A stretch of 64,000 nt of DNA from assembly GCA_038228295.1 (NCBI GenBank), contig JBBRPH010000019.1:14729-78728 (forward strand), given 5' to 3'. A model generated the notes under the pieces. The model did no database searches. It had not been told where the DNA came from and saw only the letters and a program-made list of their open reading frames with translations. Below, one piece after another: positions 1-7,658 of the stretch. The first letter of the stretch is position 1. Each line of letters starts with the position of its first letter. A program made the position numbers and the translations under genes. Source of the stretch: JAICKM01 sp038228295. Its GTDB lineage: Bacteria; Chloroflexota; Chloroflexia; QHBQ01; JAICKM01.

Positions 1-153
1 GGCCGCGTCGGCAACCTGGTCATCCTGCCCTACGCCGGCGAATCGGTCTGGTGGAAAGGCGACGGCCGCTTCTTCCAGGCGTTTCACGGTGCCCACGGCG
101 GCCTCACGCCGCAGGAGATGGAAACCGTGCTGCTGGCGCTGGCCTATGAGTAA
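1..153 (+). CDS. C-terminal fragment, alkaline phosphatase / phosphodiesterase family protein
   Basis: An open frame enters at the left edge and ends at TAA 151-153, giving 50 residues of a gene whose start lies outside the window. The tail contains GESVWW and HGGLTPQEME, resembling the C-terminus of type I phosphodiesterase / nucleotide pyrophosphatase (alkaline phosphatase-like) proteins, where a His-Gly-Gly motif close to the end contributes to the metal site. That assignment is from memory of the family and rests on a short segment. The frame overlaps the next gene by 8 nt, so the two are probably cotranscribed. Confidence 0.5.
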   Translation, partial: GRVGNLVILPYAGESVWWKGDGRFFQAFHGAHGGLTPQEMETVLLALAYE

Positions 154-775
154 GCCGCCCCGCTACAGCGGCACCACCGATCCAGCCCACTGGGATGCAC
201 TCTACCGCCAGGGCGACACCGGCTGGGATCTGGGCGCGGCCGCGCCGCCCTTTGTAGACCTGCTCGCCGCAGCGGACGCCCCGCCACCGGGCCGCCTGAT
301 CGCGCTGGGCAGTGGGCGCGGGCATGATGCGCTGCTGTGGGCCGCACACGGCTTCGACGTGCTGGGCGTGGATTTCGCGCCGGCGGCGACGGCCGCCGCG
401 ACGGCGGCCGCCGCCGCGCAGGGGCTAACGGAGCGCGCCCGCTTTCTGCAAGCCGATATTTTCGCCTTGCCGGCCGCCTACCGCGAGGCATTCGACGTGG
501 TGCTGGAACACACTTGTATGTGCGCGCTCGACCCGCGCCTGCTTGACGAATACGCCGCGCTGGTCACCCGCCTACTGCGGCCCGGCGGCACGTATGTTGC
601 GCTGTTTTTCAGCCACGGTCGCCCCGGCGGGCCGCCATATACAACCGACGAGGCCGCGATCCACCGCCTGTTCGCGCCGCGCTTGGCGATCAAGCACTTG
701 GCCCCGGCCCAGCACTCCGCGCCCGCCTTCGCGGGCAAAGAGTGGCTAGGCATCATGCGGAAAGCCGCTAGCTGA
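146..775 (+). CDS. SAM-dependent methyltransferase (TPMT-like)
   Basis: A 209-residue class I methyltransferase. The N-terminal stretch around residues 16-30 (W..LY, then GDTGWDLG) is typical of the thiopurine/thiol methyltransferase group. SAM motif I is LIALGSGRGH at residues 51-60, with the acidic ribose-binding residue near D76. I chose ATG 146 over an in-frame upstream start at 89 because the upstream codons lie inside the preceding gene and the family homology begins just after 146. The 8-nt overlap with the upstream gene suggests translational coupling. The substrate cannot be read from sequence; thiol or halide methylation and tellurite/thiopurine detoxification are known roles in the family. 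Confidence 0.85.
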   Translation: MSKPPRYSGTTDPAHWDALYRQGDTGWDLGAAAPPFVDLLAAADAPPPGRLIALGSGRGHDALLWAAHGFDVLGVDFAPAATAAATAAAAAQGLTERARFLQADIFALPAAYREAFDVVLEHTCMCALDPRLLDEYAALVTRLLRPGGTYVALFFSHGRPGGPPYTTDEAAIHRLFAPRLAIKHLAPAQHSAPAFAGKEWLGIMRKAAS

Positions 776-789
776 TCAAGGAGATCCCC

Positions 790-1392
790 ATGGCCGCCCC
801 CCACCAGCAACAGCGCTACAGCGCCGCAGAATACCTGACCTACGAGCGGCAAGTCGCGTACAAAAACGAATATATCGCCGGGCAGATCGTCGCCATGAGC
901 GGGTCCAGTTTGGCGCATAACCGGATTAGTATGAACCTCGCCTGGCTATTGATTAGCCAACTACGTGGGGGATCTTGTGAAACCTTCGGCAGCGATATGC
1001 GGGTGAAGGTCACCGCGCAGGGGATATATACCTATCCCGACATCTCCGTCGTTTGTGGGGAGCCGCAATTTGAGGATACGCAGGTGGATACGCTGCTCAA
1101 CCCGACGCTGATCATCGAAGTGCTATCGCCGTCCACCGAGCGCTATGATCGCGGGGCCAAGTTCGGCTATTATCGGGCGCTGCCCTCGTTGCAGGCCTAC
1201 CTGCTGGTGGCCCAGGACCGGATGCTGGTGGAGCAGTTCGTGCGCGACGGCGACGGCTGGCGGCTTACCGTCGTCAGCGATCCCGCCGCCGTGCTGCCGC
1301 TACCCGCTATCGGCTGCACCCTGCCCCTGGCCGAGGTCTATCGCAGGGTCAGCTTTCCGGCGGCGACCACCGCTACCGCCGAGCAGACGTAA
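790..1392 (+). CDS. Uma2 family endonuclease-like protein (DUF820), copy 1
   Basis: A 200-residue protein of the Uma2/DUF820 family, a PD-(D/E)xK nuclease-fold group greatly expanded in Cyanobacteria and Chloroflexota. Visible fold residues are the YPD motif (D84), the glutamate in LIIEVLSPST (E110) and a lysine in RGAKF (K124), which together fit the D-ExK site. AAGGAG precedes the ATG. Biological function is unsettled for the family; some members are annotated as restriction endonucleases. A close paralogue follows immediately, and the C-terminal half is nearly identical to it at the DNA level. Confidence 0.85.
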   Translation: MAAPHQQQRYSAAEYLTYERQVAYKNEYIAGQIVAMSGSSLAHNRISMNLAWLLISQLRGGSCETFGSDMRVKVTAQGIYTYPDISVVCGEPQFEDTQVDTLLNPTLIIEVLSPSTERYDRGAKFGYYRALPSLQAYLLVAQDRMLVEQFVRDGDGWRLTVVSDPAAVLPLPAIGCTLPLAEVYRRVSFPAATTATAEQT

Positions 1393-2001
1393 CTGCGTCG
1401 TATAACCGCACTTGTGGCGGAGAACTGAGGAGGAGACCTGATGGCCGCATCCCACCGGCAAAGCCGCTACAGCGCCGCAGAGTATCTGGCCTACGAGCGG
1501 GAGACCGATACCAAGAGCGAGTATATCGCCGGGCAGATCGTCGCTATGAGCGGGTCCAGTTTGGCCCATAATCGGATCAATGTGAACCTTTTGCGGATAC
1601 TGAGTACCCAAACACTGGATGGGCCTTGTGAAACCTTTAGCGGCGATATGCGGGTGAAAGTTACCGCGCAGGGAATGTATACCTATCCCGACCTCAGCAT
1701 GGTGTGCGGGGAGCCGCAGTTTGAGGATACGCAGGTGGATACACTGCTCAACCCAACGCTGATCATCGAAGTGCTATCGCCGTCCACCGAGCGCTATGAT
1801 CGCGGGGCCAAGTTCGGCTATTATCGGGCGCTGCCCTCGTTGCAAGCCTACCTGCTGGTGGCCCAGGACCGGATGCTGGTGGAGCAGTTCGTGCGCGACG
1901 GCGACGGCTGGCGGCTTACCGTCGTCAGCGATCCCGCCGCCGGGCTGCCGTTGCCCGCTATCGGCTGCACCCTGCCCCTGGCCGAGGTCTACCGCAGGGT
2001 C
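1060..2001 (+). repeat. Homogenised direct repeat within the two Uma2 genes
   Basis: Positions 1060-1350 and 1711-2001 (291 bp each, offset 651 bp) align without gaps and differ at only about 8 bases by my count. The 5' halves of the same genes are interrupted by clearly diverged stretches, for example 930-1000 against 1581-1651. This mosaic is expected from a tandem duplication followed by gene conversion or by diversification of one half. Confidence 0.85.
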
Positions 2002-2043
2002 GGCTTGGCGACCGATGCCGCCGCCAATGAGGAACAGCAATGA
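1441..2043 (+). CDS. Uma2 family endonuclease-like protein (DUF820), copy 2
   Basis: A second 200-residue Uma2 protein with the same D / E / K site pattern and a strong GAGGAGG ribosome binding site just upstream. Its first half differs from copy 1 at many positions (notably residues 45-66), while residues 91-187 are almost the same. Its TGA overlaps the ATG of the next gene (ATGA, 2040-2043), so it is translationally linked to mannose-6-phosphate isomerase, although no functional link is known. The retained active-site residues argue that both copies are functional. Confidence 0.85.
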   Translation: MAASHRQSRYSAAEYLAYERETDTKSEYIAGQIVAMSGSSLAHNRINVNLLRILSTQTLDGPCETFSGDMRVKVTAQGMYTYPDLSMVCGEPQFEDTQVDTLLNPTLIIEVLSPSTERYDRGAKFGYYRALPSLQAYLLVAQDRMLVEQFVRDGDGWRLTVVSDPAAGLPLPAIGCTLPLAEVYRRVGLATDAAANEEQQ

Positions 2044-3128
2044 GCGAGCAAACCCAAGTCTGGTATCCGTTGCGGCTGGTGCCCCAACTACACGAGCGCG
2101 TCTGGGGCGGGCGGCGGCTGGGCGCGATTGTCGGCGCGCCGCTGCCCGACGCACCGGTCGGTGAAAGCTGGAGCATGGGCGCCGACAACGCGGTGGCCGC
2201 CGGCCCGCTGGCCGGCACGCCGCTGGGCGCAGTCATCGCCCGCGACCCGGCGGCGACACTAGGCCGCACCGTGGCGGCCGCTGGGCGCACCGATCTGCCG
2301 CTGCTGTTCAAGATCATTGATGCCGCCGACCGGCTCTCGATCCAGGTCCACCCCGACGACCGCTACGCCCGCACCGTCGAAGGGGCGGCGTTCGGCAAAA
2401 GCGAAGCCTGGCACATCCTAGCCGCCACGCCCGGCGCCTATGTCATCCACGGCTTCAGCCGCCCGGTCACGCCCGCCGAGATCCGCGCCGGGCTGGGCGA
2501 CGGGGCGATCACCGGGCTGTTGCGGCGGATCGAAGTGCAGGCCGGCGACACGCTTTATGTGCCGGCGGGCACCGTCCACGCCATCGGCGGGGGGTTGCTG
2601 CTGGCCGAGATCCAGGAGAACTCCGACCTCACCTACCGCCTCTATGACTGGGGCCGCCCGCGTGAACTGCATATCGAGCAATCGCTGGCCGTGCTGCACG
2701 CCCAGCCGCCCGGCTTCGGCCCCAGCCGCCCGCTGACCGTCGCCGTCGCGGGCGGCAGCGTCGAATACCTGGTCGCCTGCCGCTATTTCGCCTACCAGGC
2801 GCTCAATGTAGCTACCACCCTGCTGAGTGACACCGAGGGCCGCAGCTTCCATGTACTCTTTGTCCAGCAGGGCAGTGGCCGCATCGCGTGGGAGGCCGGC
2901 AGCGCGCCCCTGGCGCAAGGCGAAACCGTCTTTGTCCCGGCGGCGCTACGCCGCTATCAACTCAGCGGCGCCGGCCTGCGCCTGTTGCGCGCCTTCGTGC
3001 CCGATATGCCGGCCGATGTGATCAGCCCCTTGTCGGCGGCGGGCCACCCGGCCGCCGCGATTGCCGCGCTGGGCGGCGCGGCGGGCAACGAGGTCGCACG
3101 GGCGATTGCGCCGATCTGCAATGGCTGA
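2040..3128 (+). CDS. manA: Mannose-6-phosphate isomerase, class I
   Basis: A 362-residue cytosolic zinc enzyme interconverting mannose 6-phosphate and fructose 6-phosphate, feeding GDP-mannose and glycan precursor synthesis. The zinc ligands are visible: Q102 and H104 in IQVHPDD, E122 in GKSEAW, and a histidine in the PAGTVHAIGGG segment (H180). The downstream QENSDLTYRLYDWGR signature is also present. N-terminal PLRLVPQLHERVWGG is typical of the class. Its start overlaps the upstream Uma2 stop by 4 nt and its stop overlaps the next gene by 8 nt. It probably supplies sugar precursors to the many glycosyltransferases in this region. Confidence 0.93.
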   Translation: MSEQTQVWYPLRLVPQLHERVWGGRRLGAIVGAPLPDAPVGESWSMGADNAVAAGPLAGTPLGAVIARDPAATLGRTVAAAGRTDLPLLFKIIDAADRLSIQVHPDDRYARTVEGAAFGKSEAWHILAATPGAYVIHGFSRPVTPAEIRAGLGDGAITGLLRRIEVQAGDTLYVPAGTVHAIGGGLLLAEIQENSDLTYRLYDWGRPRELHIEQSLAVLHAQPPGFGPSRPLTVAVAGGSVEYLVACRYFAYQALNVATTLLSDTEGRSFHVLFVQQGSGRIAWEAGSAPLAQGETVFVPAALRRYQLSGAGLRLLRAFVPDMPADVISPLSAAGHPAAAIAALGGAAGNEVARAIAPICNG

Positions 3129-4590
3129 ACCGCTGCTGTGGACGGCGCTCGGCGCGCTTGACCGGCCGGCGGGCGGCGCGTGGGTGGATGGGCTGGGCCG
3201 CGTCACGCCGGTGCCGGGCGGACCGACGCTCGACTTTGCGCTCCAGCCGGCCGGCGGCCCGCTGCTCACCGCCGCCACGCAGCCGGCCGGCGCTGTGCGG
3301 CAGCGGATGCAAGGTCGTCTGCCGGTGGTCGCCACGAGTTGGGAATGGCGCACGCTGCGCCTGGCAACCGAAGCCTACATCTGTACCCTCAGCGCGGGGC
3401 CGGCGGCTCGCGCCTATGTCGCCGTGCAAGCGGTCGTCTTCAACCTCTCGGACGATGCGGCGCAGGGGCAGTTCGCCTTCACCATCGTGCCGCACAACCC
3501 CGCCGGCCCGGTCCGGCGCCGCCGGCCGGCCTACCGCGCCGCAGCCGTGCTGGTCAACGGGCGCCTCTTCGCCGTCTGCCTGCCCCGGCCCCACCGCTGG
3601 GATAGGCCGACCGGGCCACTAACCGGCGCTGCGCCCGGCACCCACCCCGGCGGGCAGGCGACCTACACCTACTACATCGCGCCGTGGGAGGAGGCCGAGT
3701 TCCTAGCGTTTCTGCCGTTGCCGGTCGTCAGTCGTCAGTCGTCAGTCGTCAGCCGTCAGCCGTCAGCCGTCGCTTCAGAATTCAGAACTCAGAACTCAGA
3801 ACTCAGAACTCAGAACGCCGCCCCCATCCCCTACCGCCTGCTCAAAGGGCGCACCACGGCGGCCTGGACAGCGCGCCTGGCGACCGGGATACAAGTGCGG
3901 CTGCCCGACGAGCGCTGGGAAGAAGCGTGGGCCGTGGGCGTCGGGCATTTGCTGGGACTAGCTGTGGGGAACCACGATCCGGCGGTACAGGCGGCGTTGG
4001 CGGCCTGCGGCTATGACCCGGCCGACGGGCCGGCCGCCGCCGCCTATGCGTGGCCGGGCGGGCCGGGCGACCCCTTGCCCGACGATTGGGCGGGGCGCAT
4101 GACGGCGGCGGCCCGGCGCGTGCGCCGCCGCGATCCCGGCGCAGGGGCGGCCCTACAGGCGCTATTCCAGGCCGCCGGACCGACTTTCACCTGGCCCACA
4201 CCGCCGTCGCTGCCCGGCCGCCGAGCATACAGCCGAACAATTGCGCATTGGCTGCTGCTGTTGCGCGATACGCTGTTCTTTGCGGCGGGCGACCGCCTGG
4301 TGCTGCCGCTCGCCCTATCGCTTGCCGGAGCCGGCGCGGCCGGCCCGCTCGCAGTGACCACTGCGCCCACGCCCTGGGGCCGCCTGACGTTCCAGGTCGG
4401 CCGACCGCAGCCGGCGGAGCTACATCTGGACCTCACCGCCGCCGGCCCACCACCGGGCGGCTACACGCTGTGGCTGCCGCATCCTGTCGCCCGCGCCGAG
4501 TTGGACGGCGCGCCGCAGGCCGCCGCCACGCCCTCAACGCTACACCTACCCCCGACAGCCCGCGCGCTGCGGGTCTATTACGCCGCTTGA
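3121..4590 (+). CDS. Hypothetical protein containing in-frame heptamer repeats
   Basis: A 489-residue protein I do not recognise. ATG 3121 overlaps the manA stop by 8 nt. The N-terminal ~190 residues read like a beta-rich domain, and the second half includes an alpha-rich stretch (WEEAWAVGVGHLLGL, HWLLLLRDTLFFAAGDRLVLPL) and a C-terminal beta-like tail. The general plan recalls six-hairpin glycosidase-like proteins of unknown role, but no catalytic motif is clear. Residues about 202-232 are encoded by a run of 7-bp tandem repeats (VVSRQSS-like, then SELRTQN-like peptides), so this segment is probably a disordered insert. The frame stays open through it. Neighbouring manA hints at carbohydrate metabolism, as inference only. 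Confidence 0.6.
   Translation: MAEPLLWTALGALDRPAGGAWVDGLGRVTPVPGGPTLDFALQPAGGPLLTAATQPAGAVRQRMQGRLPVVATSWEWRTLRLATEAYICTLSAGPAARAYVAVQAVVFNLSDDAAQGQFAFTIVPHNPAGPVRRRRPAYRAAAVLVNGRLFAVCLPRPHRWDRPTGPLTGAAPGTHPGGQATYTYYIAPWEEAEFLAFLPLPVVSRQSSVVSRQPSAVASEFRTQNSELRTQNAAPIPYRLLKGRTTAAWTARLATGIQVRLPDERWEEAWAVGVGHLLGLAVGNHDPAVQAALAACGYDPADGPAAAAYAWPGGPGDPLPDDWAGRMTAAARRVRRRDPGAGAALQALFQAAGPTFTWPTPPSLPGRRAYSRTIAHWLLLLRDTLFFAAGDRLVLPLALSLAGAGAAGPLAVTTAPTPWGRLTFQVGRPQPAELHLDLTAAGPPPGGYTLWLPHPVARAELDGAPQAAATPSTLHLPPTARALRVYYAA
3724..3815 (+). repeat. Heptanucleotide short tandem repeat array inside a gene
   Basis: Seven copies of GTCGTCA/GCCGTCA (3724-3772), one spacer base, then six copies of a TTCAGAA/CTCAGAA heptamer (3774-3815). 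A 7-nt unit passes through all three frames every 21 nt, so it encodes a 7-residue periodic peptide in any frame lacking a stop. Similar STRR heptamers are known mainly from intergenic DNA of cyanobacteria; here the array sits in a reading frame. Confidence 0.9.
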
Positions 4591-4707
4591 GGGCGCCGGC
4601 CCCGCTATTGCATAGATACATCTAGCGGACCGTGCCTAGCGTGATCTAAGTGAACGGGTGACGAAGTGTGGCAGATTCGCTGCCGGCCGGCCCGTGAGAG
4701 GAATCCT

Positions 4708-5646
4708 ATGAGTGCTGGACACAACCATGCCCACGGTCTAACCAAACGCAAACTCCAGGTCGCCTTCGGCCTGACCGCGATCATCCTGATCGTGGAGTTG
4801 GCCGGTGGGCTGATCGCCAACTCGCTGGCCTTGCTGTCCGACGCGGGCCATGTGTTGACCGATATTGTGGCGCTGGGCCTGGCCTGGTTTGCCACCGCAC
4901 AGGCCGAGCGGCCGGCCGACGCGCAGCGCACCTTCGGCTACCACCGCACCGGCATCCTGGCCGCGCTGCTCAACGCCGTGACGCTGATCGCCATCGTGGG
5001 CGGCATCGGCTACGAGGCCGTGGCCCGCTTCAGCCGGCCGCAGGCCGTTGAGCCGGGGCCGCTGTTCCTGGCGGCGGCGGTGGGCATCGCGCTCAACCTG
5101 TACATCGGCTTCGGCTTGCGCGGCGAGAGCAGCCACAACCTCAACGTGCGCGCCGCCATGCTGCACGTCTTCGGCGACGTGGCTGCCTCGGTCGGCGTGA
5201 TCATCGCCGCCGCCGTCATCGTGCTCAGCGGCTGGTATGCCGCCGATACGATCATCTCGCTGGGCATCGCGGCGTTGGTGGCGAAGGGTGCGTGGGACAT
5301 TTTACGCGAAACGGTGGACATCTTGATGGAGGCCACGCCGCGCGGGGTGGACCTGACCCGCCTGGTGGGCGACATGGTAGGCGTGCCGGGGGTGCAGGAT
5401 GTGCATGATCTGCACGTCTGGTCTATCGCGGGCGGGCTGCCGGTGCTGTCGGCTCATGTACTGGTGGCCGACGACCGCGCCCTCAGCGCCTGTGACCCGC
5501 TGCTGCGTGCGCTCAACCACCTGCTCGATCACGAGTACGGCATCGCCCACACCACCATCCAGATCGAGGCGGTCTGCTGCACCGCCGACGACCTCTACTG
5601 CAACATGGCGACGGGTATCCTCCCCCATGTACACGACCACGCCTGA
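4708..5646 (+). CDS. Cation diffusion facilitator (CDF) family metal transporter
   Basis: A 312-residue inner-membrane zinc/cadmium/cobalt:proton antiporter of the CzcD/ZnT type. It starts with a His-rich tail (HNHAHGL), has about six hydrophobic segments, and shows the CDF site pattern in NSLALLSDAGHVLTD (D and H in helix 2) and in HVFGDVAASVGV (H and D in helix 5). The cytosolic C-terminal domain follows (VPGVQDVHDLHVWSIAGG) and ends in HVHDHA. ATG 4708 is chosen because GAGAGGA sits just upstream and homology begins there. Zinc efflux is the most likely role; metal specificity cannot be read with certainty. Confidence 0.92.
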   Translation: MSAGHNHAHGLTKRKLQVAFGLTAIILIVELAGGLIANSLALLSDAGHVLTDIVALGLAWFATAQAERPADAQRTFGYHRTGILAALLNAVTLIAIVGGIGYEAVARFSRPQAVEPGPLFLAAAVGIALNLYIGFGLRGESSHNLNVRAAMLHVFGDVAASVGVIIAAAVIVLSGWYAADTIISLGIAALVAKGAWDILRETVDILMEATPRGVDLTRLVGDMVGVPGVQDVHDLHVWSIAGGLPVLSAHVLVADDRALSACDPLLRALNHLLDHEYGIAHTTIQIEAVCCTADDLYCNMATGILPHVHDHA

Positions 5647-5687
5647 GCGCAGCGCGTTAAGAGTCGCCGCCAAGGAGCTCCACTACG

Positions 5688-6632
5688 ATGATCCTGCGTA
5701 AACGCCCCTACGCGGGCGCGGCCGACAAAGCGGCGATGCTCGCCCTGGCCCAGGCCACGCGCGCCGAAAATATCCATGTGGTAGACCTGCCCTACCGACT
5801 GGCGTCGTGGGCGTTTGACGACCCGGCAACGGTCGGCCTGTGGGAAGACGGCGACGGGCAGTTGGTCGCCTGGGCGGTGTTGCAAACGCCGTTCTGGACG
5901 CTGGATTATGTCTACTCGCCCGCCGCCCGCGACCTGGGCCTGGGGCCGGCCGTCCTGACCTGGGCCGCCGGCCAAGCGGCCGCGCTGCGGGACGGGCCGC
6001 ACGGCCGACCGCTCTGGTTCGCCGGCGTGCGCGCCGACCAGGCGGATCGGCGGGGCGACCTGGAACGGGCGGGCTGGGCCGATCAGGCAGAGGTCGCCGC
6101 CAACCCCTATGCGCAAGTGCTGATGGCGCGCCCCGCCGCTGCACCGCTGCCCGGCCCTAGCCTGCCCGACGGCTTCACCCTGCGCCCGCTGGCCGGGCAC
6201 GACGAAGCCGCCGCCTGCGCCGCCCTGCACCGCGCCGCCTTCGACAGCGCTAGCATGACCGCCGCGTGGCGGACGCGCATCCTCGACGCGCCGCAATACC
6301 ACCCCGATCTCGATCTGGTGGCTGTGGCCCCCGATGGGCGCTTGGCCGCCTACTGCCTGGGCTGGCTGGATGCGACGGCCCCCGCCGGCGGGCAAGGCCA
6401 AATCGAACCCCTAGCCACCCACCCGGATTTCGCCGGGCTGGGCCTGGGCCGTGCGGTGCTGGGCGAAACGCTGCGCCGCCTGCACAGCCAGGGCGCGACT
6501 AGGGTCTGGGTAGAAACCGATAGCTACCGCGACGCCGCGCTCAATGTGTACGCCCAAGCCGGCTTCACCGTCGCCCAGCCCTTGCGCGTCTACCGCAAAG
6601 ATTTCCCCCCCGCGCCGCATCCTGAGCGGTAA
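5688..6632 (+). CDS. GNAT family N-acetyltransferase, probable tandem GNAT domains
   Basis: A 314-residue protein starting after AAGGAG. The C-terminal domain (about 155-310) is a clear GNAT fold: a TLRPL start, then IEPLATHPDFAGLGLGRAVL as the acetyl-CoA pyrophosphate loop (pattern Q/R-x-x-G-x-G/A), and NVYAQAGFTVAQ as the last beta-alpha. The N-terminal ~150 residues look like a degenerate second GNAT domain without a clear acetyl-CoA loop. Tandem GNATs with one inactive half are common. The acceptor substrate is unknown. Confidence 0.85.
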   Translation: MILRKRPYAGAADKAAMLALAQATRAENIHVVDLPYRLASWAFDDPATVGLWEDGDGQLVAWAVLQTPFWTLDYVYSPAARDLGLGPAVLTWAAGQAAALRDGPHGRPLWFAGVRADQADRRGDLERAGWADQAEVAANPYAQVLMARPAAAPLPGPSLPDGFTLRPLAGHDEAAACAALHRAAFDSASMTAAWRTRILDAPQYHPDLDLVAVAPDGRLAAYCLGWLDATAPAGGQGQIEPLATHPDFAGLGLGRAVLGETLRRLHSQGATRVWVETDSYRDAALNVYAQAGFTVAQPLRVYRKDFPPAPHPER

Positions 6633-6687
6633 GCGCGTTGGGGGCCGCTGCAACTTGGCCCACGCCCGCGCTACACGCGGCGCCGCG

Positions 6688-7449
6688 TCAGGTCAGGCGG
6701 CCGTAATACACCTCGCTATCATACTCGAACGCCACCTGCCCGGCCTCGGCATAGGTATCGAAGAGGTGCTGCAACGCGGTGATCATCGGCGCGTGACCGG
6801 GCGTGCCGGGTTCGGGCGCGTAGGAGGAGGAGAGCAACCGGCCCTGGATGCCCGCCCAATCAAACGACTGCCGGTACGCGAACCGCGTCGAGTAGAACCC
6901 GCCCGCGCCGAACAACGCCGCGATCCCCGCCGTGCCCGTCCGTTCCTGCGCCTGCGCGGGATAGGTCGGCGCATAGTCGGCTAACAATTGCTCATAGGCC
7001 GCCAGGAAGGGCGTGGCGGCGGTGCGGCGTATATTCCAGACCAGTACCCCCCACCCCGGCGGCCGCAGAATACGCAGAGCCTCACGCCGCGTCGCCGGCG
7101 GGTCGAACCAGTGGAACGCCTGCCCGGCGGTCACAAAATCCACACTCCCGCTGGGCAGCGTCGTGGCTTCGGCGGTGCCGTCTACGCTGGTGAAGGCCGG
7201 GTAGCCCGCCAACAGGCGCTCGCCGGCCGCCCGCATCGGGCCGTTCGGCTCCACCCCAAACACCGCATTGCCGTGTTGCAGCCAGAGGGCGGCCAGCAAC
7301 CCCGTGCCGGAGCCGAGGTCGGCGATCACCGCTTGCGGCGTTAACCCGCACTCGCGGACAAGCAGGTCCACAATCGCCGGCGGATAGCTGGGCCGGTATT
7401 TCACATAGTTGTCAACCCGGCTGGAGAACCGCTGCGTCGAATCGGTCAT
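6688..7449 (-). CDS. Class I SAM-dependent methyltransferase
   Basis: A 253-residue cytosolic methyltransferase of the Methyltransf_11/25 type. It begins RFSSRVDNYVKYRPSYP, typical of a common methyltransferase group, and carries SAM motif I at residues 42-50 (IADLGSGTG). A post-I FVTAGQAFHWF motif follows. The ATG at 7449 has an excellent AAGGAGG site; an upstream in-frame start at 7485 would place this site inside the gene. A TATAAT box (7489-7484) lies about 35 nt upstream on the same strand, next to the small inverted repeat GTTAG/CTAAC (7495-7511). The methyl acceptor is unknown. Confidence 0.85.
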   Translation of the reverse strand: MTDSTQRFSSRVDNYVKYRPSYPPAIVDLLVRECGLTPQAVIADLGSGTGLLAALWLQHGNAVFGVEPNGPMRAAGERLLAGYPAFTSVDGTAEATTLPSGSVDFVTAGQAFHWFDPPATRREALRILRPPGWGVLVWNIRRTAATPFLAAYEQLLADYAPTYPAQAQERTGTAGIAALFGAGGFYSTRFAYRQSFDWAGIQGRLLSSSYAPEPGTPGHAPMITALQHLFDTYAEAGQVAFEYDSEVYYGRLT

Positions 7450-7658
7450 CACACCCTCCTTGCTAAGCTGTAAGCCTCCCGGCATTATACCAGAGTTAGC
7501 ACGCGCCTAACCGTCTGGCATACAAGTTGCTCTGCCTAGCAACGACGGCGCCCCGCTGCCGCCGCTGCCAGAGGAAGGGGCCAACACCGCGCTTTCCTCT
7601 GCCCAACAACCGGGATTTTCACCAGGTACCTGTATGCCCCAGGAGGCAAAGCATCCCT

